A DNA stretch of 64,000 nt from Acanthosoma haemorrhoidale (lineage: Eukaryota; Arthropoda; Insecta; Hemiptera; Acanthosomatidae): assembly GCA_930367205.1 (NCBI GenBank), contig OV884011.1:44777754-44841753 (forward strand). The letters run 5' to 3'. Each line of letters opens with the position of its first letter. The first letter of the stretch is position 1. Shown here one piece after another: positions 53,701 through 64,000 of the stretch. Position numbers and translations under genes: made by a program. A model generated the notes under the pieces. The model had not been told where the DNA came from and searched no databases. It was given only the letters and a program-made list of their open reading frames with translations.

Positions 53701-54058
53701 GAAAATTCAAAGTAAGTATTAATCCATTATAAATGGTTAAAGCTGAATAAATTTAAAATGCTTTATATTTCTCAAATTACATCTGTCTTTGAAATGATGT
53801 GAACAGAATTAATTTATATGAGGTTTTATAAAGAGAAAATGTATTAACCTTAAGTGTGTGGTAGAAAAGAGTGAGAGCAAGGGTGAGGGCTATGCTCGGT
53901 ATGAAGACCGAGACAAGTGTGAGGCGAGCTAGGCCCAAGAACCCGAGGACGGTGCTGAGGATGACAGAGAAAGCGTGCGAGAACACTAGTGGGAGGAGGC
54001 ACCTGTCGACTAGATCCCATGGGATCTCCTCTTCCTTCTGGCCACTGGGCTGTTTCAT
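44736..54058 (-). CDS. Membrane-anchored short-chain dehydrogenase-like protein, probable pseudoenzyme (complete, seven exons, 365 aa)
   Basis: SDR fold of the retinol/17-beta-hydroxysteroid/hydroxybutyrate dehydrogenase branch. Exons: 53849-54058, 51859-51942, 51182-51335, 49190-49378, 46271-46438, 46053-46192, 44736-44888; GT-AG, in phase, 366 codons with stop (first donor GTTAAT is weak). Residues 18-68 form hydrophobic membrane segments. The Rossmann start is GKTVVVSGCESRIG (75-88): the middle Gly of TGxxxGxG is Arg86. VNNAG is VNAAS (167-171), followed by AFGEAEWVPM and DVNLTGTITFTSAILPLI, typical of the family. Ser220 of the catalytic set is kept (NLTSIHGR), but at the place of Tyr-x-x-x-Lys (about 232-237) the sequence is PLSTAT, with neither Tyr nor Lys. 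The C-terminus TRTFPLPRYTPVTRKEK is well formed. All exons are open, so the gene looks maintained although normal SDR catalysis should be lost. Drosophila CG8888 may be an orthologue; this is from memory. Confidence 0.88.
44889..46052 (-). other. SDR intron 6
   Basis: It contains a LINE remnant at about 45230-45520. Otherwise AT-rich with no exon seen. Confidence 0.5.
45230..45520 (-). mobile_element. LINE remnant, same family as 27075-27560
   Basis: It shares AAAGTAATGTCGTACAAG and the order of the surrounding text with 27075-27350, in the same orientation. No open reading frame remains. Confidence 0.55.
46620..46880 (+). mobile_element. LINE C-terminal tail fragment
   Basis: The plus strand near 46645 reads RRPRRLICVGHMMRID, matching the R-R-L-.-W-.-G-H-V-.-R-M motif at the end of many RTE/CR1-like polymerases, and farther on has a broken G-R-P-R-.-R-W-like part. 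Stops and frameshifts follow. Confidence 0.55.
47090..47640. mobile_element. GC-richer block, probable transposon piece
   Basis: Base composition is well above the surroundings, notably 47440-47620. GGTTTATTCTGGCC is shared in part with 62467-62481. Family and borders are unknown. Confidence 0.3.
49379..51181 (-). other. SDR intron 3
   Basis: 1.8 kb of AT-rich sequence. Open frames at 49995-50198 and 50340-50543 (plus) have no domain and are not annotated. Confidence 0.45.
51408..51434. repeat. Poly-A tract (27 bp)
   Basis: Uninterrupted A run in SDR intron 2. It may be a retroelement tail, but no element body is recognised before it. Confidence 0.8.
51943..53848 (-). other. SDR intron 1
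   Basis: 1.9 kb, AT-rich, holding a probable SINE at 52205-52443. No exon seen. Confidence 0.5.
52205..52443 (+). mobile_element. Probable tRNA-derived SINE with 20-bp poly-A tail
   Basis: GGTGTAGCGGTAGTCTAAC resembles a pol III A box and GGGTTGAAATC a B box. The ~200-bp body ends in an A run (52424-52443). The gap between boxes is shorter than in a tRNA. No target duplication is seen. Confidence 0.4.
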
Positions 54059-55615
54059 AGTGACTGCGGCTCTGCTAAGATATATATAGAATTATTGTGA
54101 CACACTTACCTACTCCCACGCCACCACCCCTCTTCCTTACTCTTTACTAAATCTGTCAAATATCAAAGTAGTTTTGTTTTCCATAAGTTAAAAAAATTTT
54201 TGAGACACAATTTTCAGGTATTATATAAAAATAACATTTTCATGAAGGAATATGTAAATACATATATATTTACAATGACTGTATCAAAAATATTTACATA
54301 ATGAGAAGAGCTTCTATATTACAAATTATTAACACAATTAATAGAAAATGTTTTACTTTTATTTAAGAATTTTTTCTTACGTCCTTTATTTAAAAGCAAA
54401 TTAAGTTTAATAATTTCCTCTAATATTGGTTCCAGGCTATTTTAAAAGAGCTCTCTGGGCTAGTCTACAAAAGCTGAATAAAAGACAGATGTGGAATTAT
54501 CTTTCTTCCCTCTCTTTGTTTGATACCTAGCTGATTTGGGATTTTCTTTGGATTGTAGTGGTTTTCAGCAGTACTTTAAAAACACAAAAAAAGTATTTAA
54601 CCATAAATTAAAACTAAAATAAAATTTGAACTATTTTTAATTAAAAATGACTTTAAAACACCCCTCTTAACAATTTTTTTTCCTAATTTTGTTTTATATA
54701 TGTTCAGAATTCCTTTCTTTTCATTTGGTGTTTAAAAAAATATTTGAAATACGATTTTCAGTGATGACATATAAAATATCATCTTCATGAATCAATATTT
54801 TATGAGAATACATTAAAAGATTAGGTGATATGTACTATTCCAAACATCTTGACAGGAAATATTAGTGATGATGTTAATTTACTTATCTTTTTAAAATTTA
54901 TTAATGTTTTAATTTGGAACAACACGCCATTTGTGCAGATGTTGCCTGATAAAGGACTAATAGAGTCTGAAACGCAACAACAAAAATGATGAATAAATAA
55001 AAAATTATATAACGAATTTCCAATAATAATTAATTTGAGAGTATTAAAAAGGAGTTTTTTAAATTTATTTATTAATATCTCTGTGTATTCAAGAGTTCTG
55101 GATAAACCAAGGTATATTTACTGCTATTGCAGAACCTTATTTCATAACAATTTTGTGTCTTTGATGGGGAATGCACAAAGAAAAAGTTCAACTTTAATAA
55201 GTTTTGGTAATTTAACTTTCATTTCCCCTTTTTCGGAACTCCCTTATTAGAAACATTTCAATTCATTAAAAAAATATTCAAAATACAAGTTTTTGGCAAT
55301 ATATTTATATAAAACAAACATTAGTTTTACAATAAATAATGACATATATTTACTTATAGTAAAAATCAGTATATAAGACAAATAAATATTAAAAAAATAT
55401 TGGTAGAACCTTTTTAATAATAATATTTACAAATATTAAGCATACAATAATAATTTACATTCATACAATTGTTATCAACATTCATGAACAACAATGCCTG
55501 TTCACAAATTAGTATTAGTTTCTTTTAGCTACACATCCTGGATTAGAAAAGAAAAGATTTTCACCATTTTCTGGCCATTTGCTGCAAATTTTGAAAAAAA
55601 TACTTTTTTGGAGAA
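54059..55615. other. Intergenic spacer: SDR promoter side and NSMCE2 3' side
   Basis: It should carry the SDR promoter and the NSMCE2 3' UTR. A block at 54935-54980 (TTGCCTGATAAAGGACTAAT, then GAAACGC) resembles a widespread invertebrate repeat. No gene seen. Confidence 0.45.
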
Positions 55616-58600
55616 TCACTCTACATCTATCAAATCTTCTTGTTGTACCACTTGCTGACAACCGACATAAGGGCACCTGAAAAAGAAAAAAAGATGTTAA
55701 ATGAATACAATTGAATAGAAATTCTTTGGGGACTTCGTCCCAGAATGATTTTTCATTACCTCATACAACATAGTAATCATATTAAAAAAAATAATATATA
55801 ATATAATAATAATTATATAATATATTGTTGTGATATTAGATATTGGAGTGTATATATAAATATTTAATCCAACTTTGAATCAAGAAGGCAAACAAACAAT
55901 TGAGAGTGGAAGAAAAAACAAAAGACAGACTACTGTTAGTTGTGATGAGAAAAACACACAGTATTACTCTCTAGTTTTTAGCCAGTGATAATAAATTAGT
56001 ATTGTTGTGGCTGTGATAATAAAAAACACACAGAGATACTGGTTGTTGTGATGATAGATGAGCACATAAAATTACTCTCTAGTTTTAGCAGTTATAAGGA
56101 GTTGTTGTGGTTCTGAGAAAACATACATTATTATCCTAGATTATTAGAGCATTATATTCACTCTAGTTTGGAATCAGCCTGATATATGTAAAAAGAAGAC
56201 CATTGAAAAAGAAAAGGAATCAAATTAATGGACAAGTAATTATAAAATTAATATAAGTATATTTTTTATGTTTGTAAAATTAAATTCATCTTTTTGCCAG
56301 AATTGTTTTGTTGATAGAACCTAATAATAAATAGTTAATAAAATAAATTAGTATAATAAAATATAATATATTATGAAGAACTTAATAATATATGTTATAT
56401 TTTATAATAAATGTAACAAAAAAAGGTGCAGAGAGGCTCTGCAAGTGGACGGATAATCACTTATTTGTTTGTTTAATGATAACCGATTCTCTTAGTTATT
56501 TAAGTTTTCTTAAAAGTCACTGCTTAGAAGCTATTTAAGATTTGATTTTCTAATCCCCACTCATAGTTTAGGATATATTAGAAAGGTAAAACAGCAATTC
56601 AATAAAAAAAAAAAAAACTCCATAGATATTCCAAACAATAAAGTTTAGGAATCAACAATAAAATTTAAAATTTTTTCTCTAATATCTTATAATATCCATA
56701 ATATATAACAAAATATGTTTTATTTTTAAACTTTTACATACTTCATAATTTGAGGAATATTATGAAATAAAATAATCGTTATTATATCATTTGATTCTCC
56801 GAACGCTTTTCTTAAACAATCATTCTGAAGGGAACCCACTGACAACTGAAACCCACTAAAGTAGCTCACTAAGTGACAAAACCATCTGGGTCACAATTTT
56901 TCTTCCAATCCTCCTCCCATAAAATATATTTTATGTTAATTAGAATTATTATCGGCAGATTTTTTGACCAAAATTGCGGAGTAGTTTTTTCAAATCAATT
57001 AATAAGAAACTAATGTGGCCCTCAACCTTTCAATAAAGTGTCTTCATTTTACATATGTATTTTTTAAATATAATATAGTTATACTTGGTGCAACGAAATA
57101 GCATAGTAAAATAAAAATAATCTTTGATTAAATTAAAAAAAAAAAAAAGGGGCCATCTATTAAAAATAATATTGTAATATATTTGAATTCCATGCATATT
57201 ATAATAAACAGCAATGACTCACTTGAACTGTTTACGATTCCTGATAATACAAGTGATGCTTCTTTTGTCGTACAAGTGATTACAAGTTTTCGACTTCATT
57301 GGGTGTTTAATCGGCTGCTTGGTCCACGGGTCGATCGCTTGTGATTCTGACTCCTCGACTTCTTGTACATCTTCAATATCTGGTGTTTCAAGAAACAATA
57401 TTTTACTTTTCAATCAAACAATTTTAAAGATTAAAAAGACACACATTAAACAAACTTTAATTATTGTTTTAATTATGATAAAAATGTTAGCTCAACCAAA
57501 AGGGACAGGGTCTACTTTCATTTATGTATCCCTTTCAATTGTCTCTCATCTGCCTGATGGGATAGTTAAAATGTTGTTTACGTGTAATGGAAAAGGCAAT
57601 TTTAAGTTTTTACAGCGAGTTTCTTCATCATTTATAAATTTCAAGGCACTCTCCCACTTTCACCTTCATTTCGTTCACATAAATTAAAAAAAATAAACGG
57701 TTTAGATAATTTTCAGGGTGAAAAAATAAAAAAATTGTTATGGCTAAAATCAAATCAATTTTTTTTTACTTTATTTGTTGGCTCATACCCATACCTCAAA
57801 AGGGCCGACCAAGCAATGTTACAAAAATCATTCAAATAAAAAAATAGTTACAAAGCCGATATTAAAACAAGGGACCTTCTGATTAGTGGGATGACATAGC
57901 TCAATAGGGCTTCTGAAAATTATTAAAATTTAAATCAGTGGGTTTAGATATCAAAACTAATAGTTATTAATATAAGTCAAATATTTAATAGATATAATGC
58001 TGTTATAACCAAATTAGGACTCTAAAAAATAAATTAAAGTAATGGCTACCATAAGGTGAGTATTAAAAAATATCATAATTTACGATTTTTTTCAGAGAAT
58101 TAACAAATCTCCCCAAAGAGAATAGATAGTCACATGGCCGAGGGAAAACCTAGTCGGTGTAGTCTTTGTACAGGCATCAAAAGATCCTAGATTTAAATCA
58201 CTCTTTAACAACCTATAATTATTAAAATTTACACCAGTGAGATTACATACCATAAACAATAATTATGATAAAAATTAATGTTTGCTCACAATCATTGTTT
58301 CTAGTATTGTCTTAAAATACTGCGAATAACAATTGTTTCTGCTGACATTCTCTATATAATAATAAATGAAATGTAAAGAGGGTTGTGGTGCATCATAGAA
58401 TAAAGGAATAACAACAGAGTCAAATAAGTATTTAATAGGTTATTTAAAAGTAAAATTTTTTTTTATGGACAAGGGCTTAAAAACCTAGTATTGATCCCGA
58501 ATGAGGTGTTTAAAATAAATGCGGTAAAGTAATAAATAGACAAGCTTTACTTTTACAAGACATTGTTACATCGAACACTAGCCAGAAAATAAAACTCGAA

Positions 58601-60758
58601 TTATCTAGAGATTGAACTAAGCTAAGGAATTTCACATTGAAAAAAAAAAGGCATATTAATAAAATGATTAAGGATAATACCTTGTCCTTCTTTCTTATTC
58701 ACATGATTTTTCAAGCTCTTTTGAAAATCTTCTTTAATTTGACTGCTTTTCTGATTTTCTTTTTCAATGTGTTTGTCAAATATCTAGAATAAGAACAATA
58801 AAGTCTAAGAAATTTTCTTTTAAAGATTTAATTCACCACTAACTTATGGCGCATTTGTACATTTGTTGAAACAAGAATGTTTCATCTACCTTCTTGGGAG
58901 GACATGATGAAATATGCAATTTTTCTACTGTTTATTTAATTCTGATAAAAAAATCAATAAATTATTTATTTTTTACCATTAATAAATTACATGGAAATGC
59001 TTTTGAGGGTTGAAAGGCATAAAACATACATCAATTGACATTATTTTTCTTGACGATTCTATTAAGTCTCTAAATATTTTGAACCCAGAATATGGTCCCT
59101 TCTACCACAATTATACTATGAGTGGGGCCTTTCTTAGAACTTTTCTTACTGGCCAATAAACATTTTTCATCTTGGATGATGTTCATCAAACAAATAACAT
59201 TTTATTGCTACTAGCAACGAGTCATCTAGTCAAGATAGTCCAATACGACTAGATTAATGGAAAAATCGTAGGCTTTTTATACAACAGTCATTTATGGACT
59301 CCCCTCTGGTCGACATAGGACCACCATGGTATTTATACATTTGTGAGGTCACTAACAAACAACTGAACTATCTGTCTTGTTCTGTTTTTGTTTTTTTTTT
59401 CAATATGGCAGACACTCTCCTGACAAGGAAAATCTAAGCTAATTGACAACCCTGCAGCCCTACAGTACATCACGGAAATCACAGAGCTAGATCTATAAAG
59501 CCCATTCAATTCCTTATGCCATAGCCTATACTCACTGGAAACAAATTATTTTATATCATCAACTAATATAACCAGTTAAGATTTTTCACCTCATTACATA
59601 TAAGCTTGTAACTCAGCTATATCATAACTTGACCATTGGAAATAGCAGCCTCAAAATAAAGCATGAAAAAGTTAAATAACAAAACTAGAAGTGAAATTAC
59701 ATGTGTTGGTGAATGCTGCTTACCGTTATGTTTTAAAAGGAAAACATTCTGGTTTATTAGGAAATATAAATTTTGATCGTATTCCGATTTGTTTTCCTTC
59801 CTCTTCTCAGGATTTCCATACATAAATCCTGTAAATAATTATTTTAATCGGCTACAATTTACCCGCACAAGTCCAATCCTCAATCACAGCACTGATACAA
59901 CAAAACTTCATGGGCCCAGAAATAAATAAAGTAAGAGGCCATGGGCAACTCCCAAAAATTTCAAATAAAATTTTGCATCAACTCAATTATCATTTCTAAT
60001 AAGCACCTACAGATGAAAGTTGTCATAAAACTTATACCACTAGTGGTCTAAAACCTTCAGCGAAGATGAGAATTCTTATTTCCTTGGAATACAACCCCCT
60101 ATCAACATTCTACAATAACAGTAATTCACCTGTTGAATGTGACAATTCCATGGCTCATCAGCTTGAGAAAAACTGGTCTTGCAGGTAGTAATGGCAGATT
60201 GCTGAATTTTACATTGATGTTTAACATCATCCATCTCCTTAGCTATATCATATAGCTTCGATATTTCAATGTGCCCTGAATCACCTGGATGAAATTGATA
60301 AAAAGTAAATTATAGTGAATGAAGATCCGATTTAAAGTTGATTATTTGATGCAACAAACCGTAATAATTTTCCTTTATGAGATCTGAAATATGGACCAAT
60401 CTAGCGCTGCTCTCATCGAGAAACTTCATGACATCATCCATGTCAGTAAATAATCCTAAAACACAATTAATAAATTCAAAATTACAAAAATTTTCTAGCG
60501 GGAAAGCTCAAAACTGAGATAGAAAGGTAACATGATTGTTATCCATGATAAAGATAAGCAGTGTGTCCTAGTTACGCCACAGACGGCGCTACTAGTATCT
60601 AACCAGGTAGTAACGCAGATAAGTAGTAAGATAGAGACGAAGGCAGATAATCCCACTAGGAAGGTGTGGGGTCTGACGAGGCCAGACTAAAACATACCGA
60701 GGTTAGGAAAGAGAGATGCAGAGGTTTTCATAAATGAGAAGGCCAAATCTTGAATCAT
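55616..60758 (-). CDS. NSMCE2: NSMCE2/MMS21 E3 SUMO-protein ligase (complete, six exons, 210 aa)
   Basis: SUMO ligase subunit of the SMC5/6 complex, which acts in DNA repair and chromosome segregation in the nucleus. Exons: 60698-60758, 60360-60455, 60130-60284, 58681-58783, 57223-57379, 55616-55676; GT-AG and in phase, 211 codons with stop. The first two thirds are helical and charged, fitting the part that binds the SMC5 coiled coil. The SP-RING (zf-Nse) spans about 154-205: IDPWTKQPIKHPM, then KTCNHLYD, then FKCPYVGCQ. Zinc ligands are C171, H173, C192 and C197, at the expected places. The protein is somewhat shorter than the human one (247 aa). The start ATG at 60756-60758 is the first in frame; the ATG at codon 10 is an alternative, so the first exon is the least certain part. 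Confidence 0.9.
55677..57222 (-). other. NSMCE2 intron 5
   Basis: 1.5 kb, holding dispersed repeat copy 2 of family R-A (55838-56350). No exon seen. Confidence 0.5.
55838..56350 (+). repeat. Dispersed repeat family R-A, copy 2
   Basis: Second copy of the repeat at 10366-10930, same orientation. It has several degenerate GTTGT..TGATGA..AAACACACA blocks and the shared end CTTTTTGCCAGAATTG followed by GAACCTAATAATAAATAG. Confidence 0.7.
57380..58680 (-). other. NSMCE2 intron 4
   Basis: 1.3 kb. It holds two related short repeats (57870-57960 and 58130-58260). The plus-strand frame that crosses exon 5 into this intron is a shadow. Confidence 0.5.
57870..58260 (+). repeat. Two related tRNA-like short repeats (SINE-like)
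   Basis: Blocks at about 57928-57965 and 58213-58255 match (TTATTAAAATTTA, CAGTG.G.TTA.ATA). The second copy starts with ATGGCCGAGGG, like an A box, and has AGATTTAAATC, like a B box, at A-to-B spacing near that of tRNA-derived SINEs. They sit tandemly in one intron. Confidence 0.4.
58784..60129 (-). other. NSMCE2 intron 3
   Basis: 1.35 kb, AT-rich. The frame at 59617-59823 (minus) has no domain. A block near 59220-59340 is less AT-rich. No exon seen. Confidence 0.45.
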
Positions 60759-60829
60759 CAGTGCAGCTGCAAGTACCGGTCCAGAGACGAGCCGTAGTTT
60801 GAATGAATAATTAGTTTTTTTTCTTTCAT

Positions 60830-62275
60830 AACCTCTTTAATTCAAAAATTGTTTACAACTTATGCTCAAAATACAATGAAACTATATTTACAATGTAATA
60901 CTCCTCGTAATGCATACGCAGAGGCATTTGAAGGAGGTAAGGTTTACAAATACAATTTTTCTTTTTGAAGTTAAAATAACAATACAATATGAACAGGACT
61001 AGGTGATTGGACTCACCTTCGGATTGAATATAAAGGGATACTTACAAACTAAAACCTAAAGACTAAAGCGTTCCTGCCTTGACAGCGTCCTGCCATCGAT
61101 AGAGGAACGGAGCGGTGGTTATCATGTTAAACACCGGGTTTGTCAAGTGTTGTAGGGATTCGAACAATTTGATATGTCTACGTTGAATGAATTCACCCAC
61201 CGTAGGTAGATCAAAGATCTCACGAAGCTCACTGTTGCTCCGTTGCTCGAATGAAGTATGTCTGACCACTTTCATCAGTATACCGTTTTGGAATTGTTGG
61301 AGTCACCGAGCTACAATTTCCTACAATTTCAGACGTGTACACGTTGAAAAGTACTGGGGATAAAGCGGCTCCTTGGGGTACTCTACAGGTCAGTGGCACA
61401 GCTTCGGAGAAGCTATCACCCACCCGCACCCGCATCGATCTATTGTTCAGGAAGCTAGCCAGAATTGAATGGAGTTGCTCCAGGTATTCCCGGTCGCAGA
61501 GCATTTGACACAGCGTCCCTTGGGACACCGAGTCGAATGCGTGAGTGCCGTCAATCGAAATCATAGCCGTGGCTATGTTTCTATTCATATTATGGCTAGC
61601 TTCTGACTGCACCTTTAGAAGGGGATTCTCTGTGCTCATACTGGATTGAAATACAGTCTGTTCTGCTGGAATAATGAAATTTTCCGCGCAGTAATTTTTG
61701 AGATAACTCAATAGAATTTTCTCTAAAATTTTCCCCATTTGCGGGGTTAGTGGCTGATCGGGTGGTAGTGGGCTGGGTGATCTCCGCTCTTCACTGGCTT
61801 GAGTAATGGAAACAAAATGGCTTGCGGGTTACCTCTCAGTCAAAAAGTAAAAGTCTGGGGATGAACGACCGTAAACGGCGTTCTCACCAGGAGTCTCCCA
61901 GCGCTGTTTGTTGCGGTATTGTGCCACAGCGTGTGTCTCGCATTGAGATCTCCTCACCCAGTGATTAGACCTCTGCGCACATGCGCGTAGCAGGGCTGAG
62001 TACTCCTGGAGAGACGCGTACGTTCTCCTATATAGATTGGTAAGGTAAATGGGTTTCCCCAAATTTATCTTTACTGTCAGGTGGTGAAGCCTGGGATCAC
62101 TTATAGTCAGTGGTGAAGCCACTTACTTCCAATTGATACCATGGCGTACAGGAACGAGAACACCACCGTAACTGGTGACCCTTTCAATGGCAGTAGAATA
62201 ACCTTTTATGTGGATCGATTGTGTATACACTCCCGTGTCTGTCAATACTACAATATCTGGTTGGTAGAGTGCTAC
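60830..62275 (-). mobile_element. Jockey-like LINE, 5'-truncated and decayed
   Basis: Read from 62275 down: an endonuclease remnant (QPDIVVLTDTGV with GGVLVPVRHG, then HHLTVKINLGKPIYLTNLYR), a damaged linker, the reverse transcriptase at 61738-61229 (AEQTVFQSSMSTENPLLKVQ, TAMISIDGTHAFDSV, then CRVPQGAALSPVLFNVYTSE) and a tail ORF at 61275-61063 (EFIQRRHIKLFESL). The F-A-D-D box is lost (YTDES) and the ORF is broken by a stop after 62122 and by frameshifts, so it is inactive. The 3' part matches the plus-strand copy at 18932-19300. Confidence 0.8.
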
Positions 62276-62390
62276 AACATTTTACAAGTTATGATTAAAA
62301 TTCAGTGAACAATATTTACAATTTTCTCCTCGTGCTGCTTGCGCAGATGCATTTGAAAGATGTAATATTAAATAATTGGCTAAAACTAGG
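62276..62390 (-). mobile_element. 3' end of a second LINE copy, head-to-tail with the first
   Basis: The text around 62325-62380 (CTCCTCGTGCTGC, CGCAGATGCATTTGAAAG) is a variant of 60900-60945 (CTCCTCGTAATGC, CGCAGAGGCATTTGAAGG), same strand. It sits directly before the truncated 5' end of the first copy. Confidence 0.65.
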
Positions 62391-63348
62391 GGGTATATAT
62401 AGTCCCAAGTAGCCAATGAGCTGGGGTTTTATTCTGGTCAATCGCATTCCACCCAATAAGGTGAGGTTTTATTCTGGCCAACTGCATTGCATGCCTGGAT
62501 GGAGCTCGATTGTTCTAGACCCGGACGCAACCCCTCCATGTACTGGCAAGCTCGCAAGGGGCCCAGGCTGGCTACCTGATCCCAGCTGGGCCTGCCTCTG
62601 AGCTCGTCTGCAGCTACGTCTTTTATTGTTTACAATATTTACACTTATATGACTTGTGGTTTGGTAATATTATTTACATTTGTTTAAATTAATTTACAAC
62701 ATATTATAACTAATTTACAATATATACAATAGAGTAGAGGGTGATTTATCTTATGTAGTTAGCGGTCGCTACACAGGCTATTCCAGGAAGCCAAGGAAAC
62801 GAAAACGGCATGAAATTAAGTCATATTAATAATAATAAGGATATTTATGTTGATAAGATAATTTAAAAAAAAAATCATATTTTAACGTTCATTTATTTGC
62901 TATTGAATTGGTTTAGTTTATTTTAAAAAACACGGTGTAATGTTAATTAATTTGTTTGCTTCATAAATAAACATTTTTTTTAATTGTGTAAAATGATTAA
63001 GCATATTGTTTACGAAATTATTATGTGTGTTTTTCTGTTTGCTCATTTCATTCAAGGCTTCATTAATTACTTCATAAAAGTTATTTGTGTTTATTTCATT
63101 TGTTGTTCCGAGAGGTGTGGTTTCATAGACATTTTTAGACTCTGATGCATGGTAGCATTTCAGAGGTTTGTTAAAACGAAAACATTCGAAAAAGTTATAT
63201 AAATAAATATTCCCGCTTATCCGAATTATAACTTGCAATCATTAGTTTGGTGAGACTCTACTGCACTACTCTGTATTGCTAAAAATACGATAAACGTTGA
63301 AATTCTAACTGACCTATGAATAAAAGAAAGTGATACAATATTATTATT
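62391..63348. other. Spacer with GC-richer transposon-like block
   Basis: 62400-62620 is GC-rich and contains GAGGTTTTATTCTGGCCAA and a near copy of it 46 bp before; borders are unknown. A minus-strand frame at 62918-63238 (106 codons) reads like protein (FYEVINEALNEMSKQ) but has no ATG near its 5' end (first codon TTG, stop just before), so at best it is an internal or last exon. Confidence 0.4.
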
Positions 63349-63436
63349 ATGAATACTATTACGAAATTATTAGAAACAATTAATCAATATCATATTTGCC
63401 AAGGAGGAGACGCTCGCGGATATAGAAAATATTTGG
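63349..63436 (+). CDS. Candidate first coding exon (29 codons + 1 base), unknown gene
   Basis: ATG at 63349, with an in-frame stop 18 bp upstream, opens a frame that ends at a strong donor, TTGG|GTAAGT at 63437. The peptide begins MNTITKLLETINQYH and has GGDARGYRKYL near its end. It is not recognised. The next exon was not found in the remaining 560 bp, so this is a candidate only. Confidence 0.3.
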
Positions 63437-64000
63437 GTAAGTAATTCTTAAGAGCAGCTATAGGAGAGGTTACGTTGATTGGCATGTTATGAGCTAAATA
63501 TCCTACCTCCATGCTGTTATAGGGACTCACAATCTGTGGGACACGTACTCAATTATAGGTCTCATTATACATGTTGATAACGGAAATCCTTCATCCGCAA
63601 CAAACTACTTTAAAAACGGGCTACCACTTTCATCGTATGACACTGGTGAGGGAGGAGGGGTATCCTCCTCCAGCATGTTGGATCCTATATTTCAACGCGG
63701 AGGAATGGAATGTGCCTCCATCCGGCATAACCAGTTTCAATTATGGCGAATAAAAACCGTTGGCATCGCAACAAACCGTTAACACTCCTGAATGATACAG
63801 TATAATATTGTACTGTAATAATGTACAGTATAATATGCAGTTTGGAAGATTCCAAAGTGTTTCAACATGTTCTGCTATGGTTTTCCACAGGCCTCCATTC
63901 GATACTTCATATATGTATCGTTTAACGCTTTCCAGATCAGCTGTGCTACCTCTGTTACAATCTCACCAACTGTGGACTCTTCTCTAGAAAAAAAAATGCA
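63437..64000. other. Right end of window, nothing firm
   Basis: A 60-codon frame at 63571-63753 has no domain; its less AT-rich sequence suggests a transposon piece. It would be intronic if 63349-63436 is an exon. Confidence 0.35.

Noticed and set aside
53871..54089. Plus-strand 72-codon frame
   Set aside because: It is the shadow of SDR exon 1 on the other strand.
57319..57687. Plus-strand 122-codon frame
   Set aside because: It overlaps the NSMCE2 SP-RING exon antisense and continues into an intron; no domain.
61063..61738. Reverse transcriptase frames as a host gene
   Set aside because: They are LINE remnants with a lost catalytic box, frameshifts and other copies in the window.

Overview
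The window is animal nuclear DNA, most likely insect and possibly hemipteran. It is very AT-rich. Its genes are split by introns of about 70 bp to 6 kb with GT-AG ends, and its introns and spacers carry decayed LINE, SINE, MITE and LTR-like sequence. The species is inferred, not proven. There is no bacterial operon, CRISPR array or tRNA/rRNA gene. All gene models below were built by hand from splice sites, reading phase and family motifs.

Layout: (1) 1-5655, +: the 3' part of an unrecognised Ser/Lys-rich gene with ~67-residue internal repeats; an intron holds ten perfect 28-bp tandem repeats. (2) 7762-21684, -: a complete nine-exon, 455-residue beta-tubulin. (3) 23732-25621, -: a two-exon, 70-residue protein best explained as cytochrome c oxidase subunit 8. 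It lies head-to-head, 519 bp away, with (4) 26141-39271, +: a complete ten-exon Cdc20/fizzy of 511 residues. (5) 33918-36717, -: the 3' part of a Rho guanine-exchange-factor gene nested antisense in the last Cdc20 intron. It encodes a Dbl-homology (DH) domain and stops before any PH domain. (6) 39392-44631: transposon-rich spacer with an LTR-like unit, a degenerate tandem array, two inverted fragments of a cysteine-rich element and a hAT-type MITE with target-site duplications. (7) 44736-54058, -: a complete seven-exon, 365-residue membrane-anchored short-chain dehydrogenase (SDR) whose active-site motifs are all degenerate, so probably a pseudoenzyme. (8) 55616-60758, -: NSMCE2/MMS21 (210 residues), the SP-RING SUMO ligase of the SMC5/6 complex. 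(9) 60830-62390, -: jockey-like LINE remnants in head-to-tail order. (10) 62390-64000: mostly non-coding, with one candidate first exon at 63349.

Several genes have cell-division roles (beta-tubulin in the spindle, Cdc20 as APC/C activator, NSMCE2 in SMC5/6), but animal genomes have no operon logic and I do not read this as a cluster. The most interesting points are the SDR pseudoenzyme, the nested DH-only exchange factor, the repeat-containing unknown gene with its perfect intronic array, and the divergent beta-tubulin.
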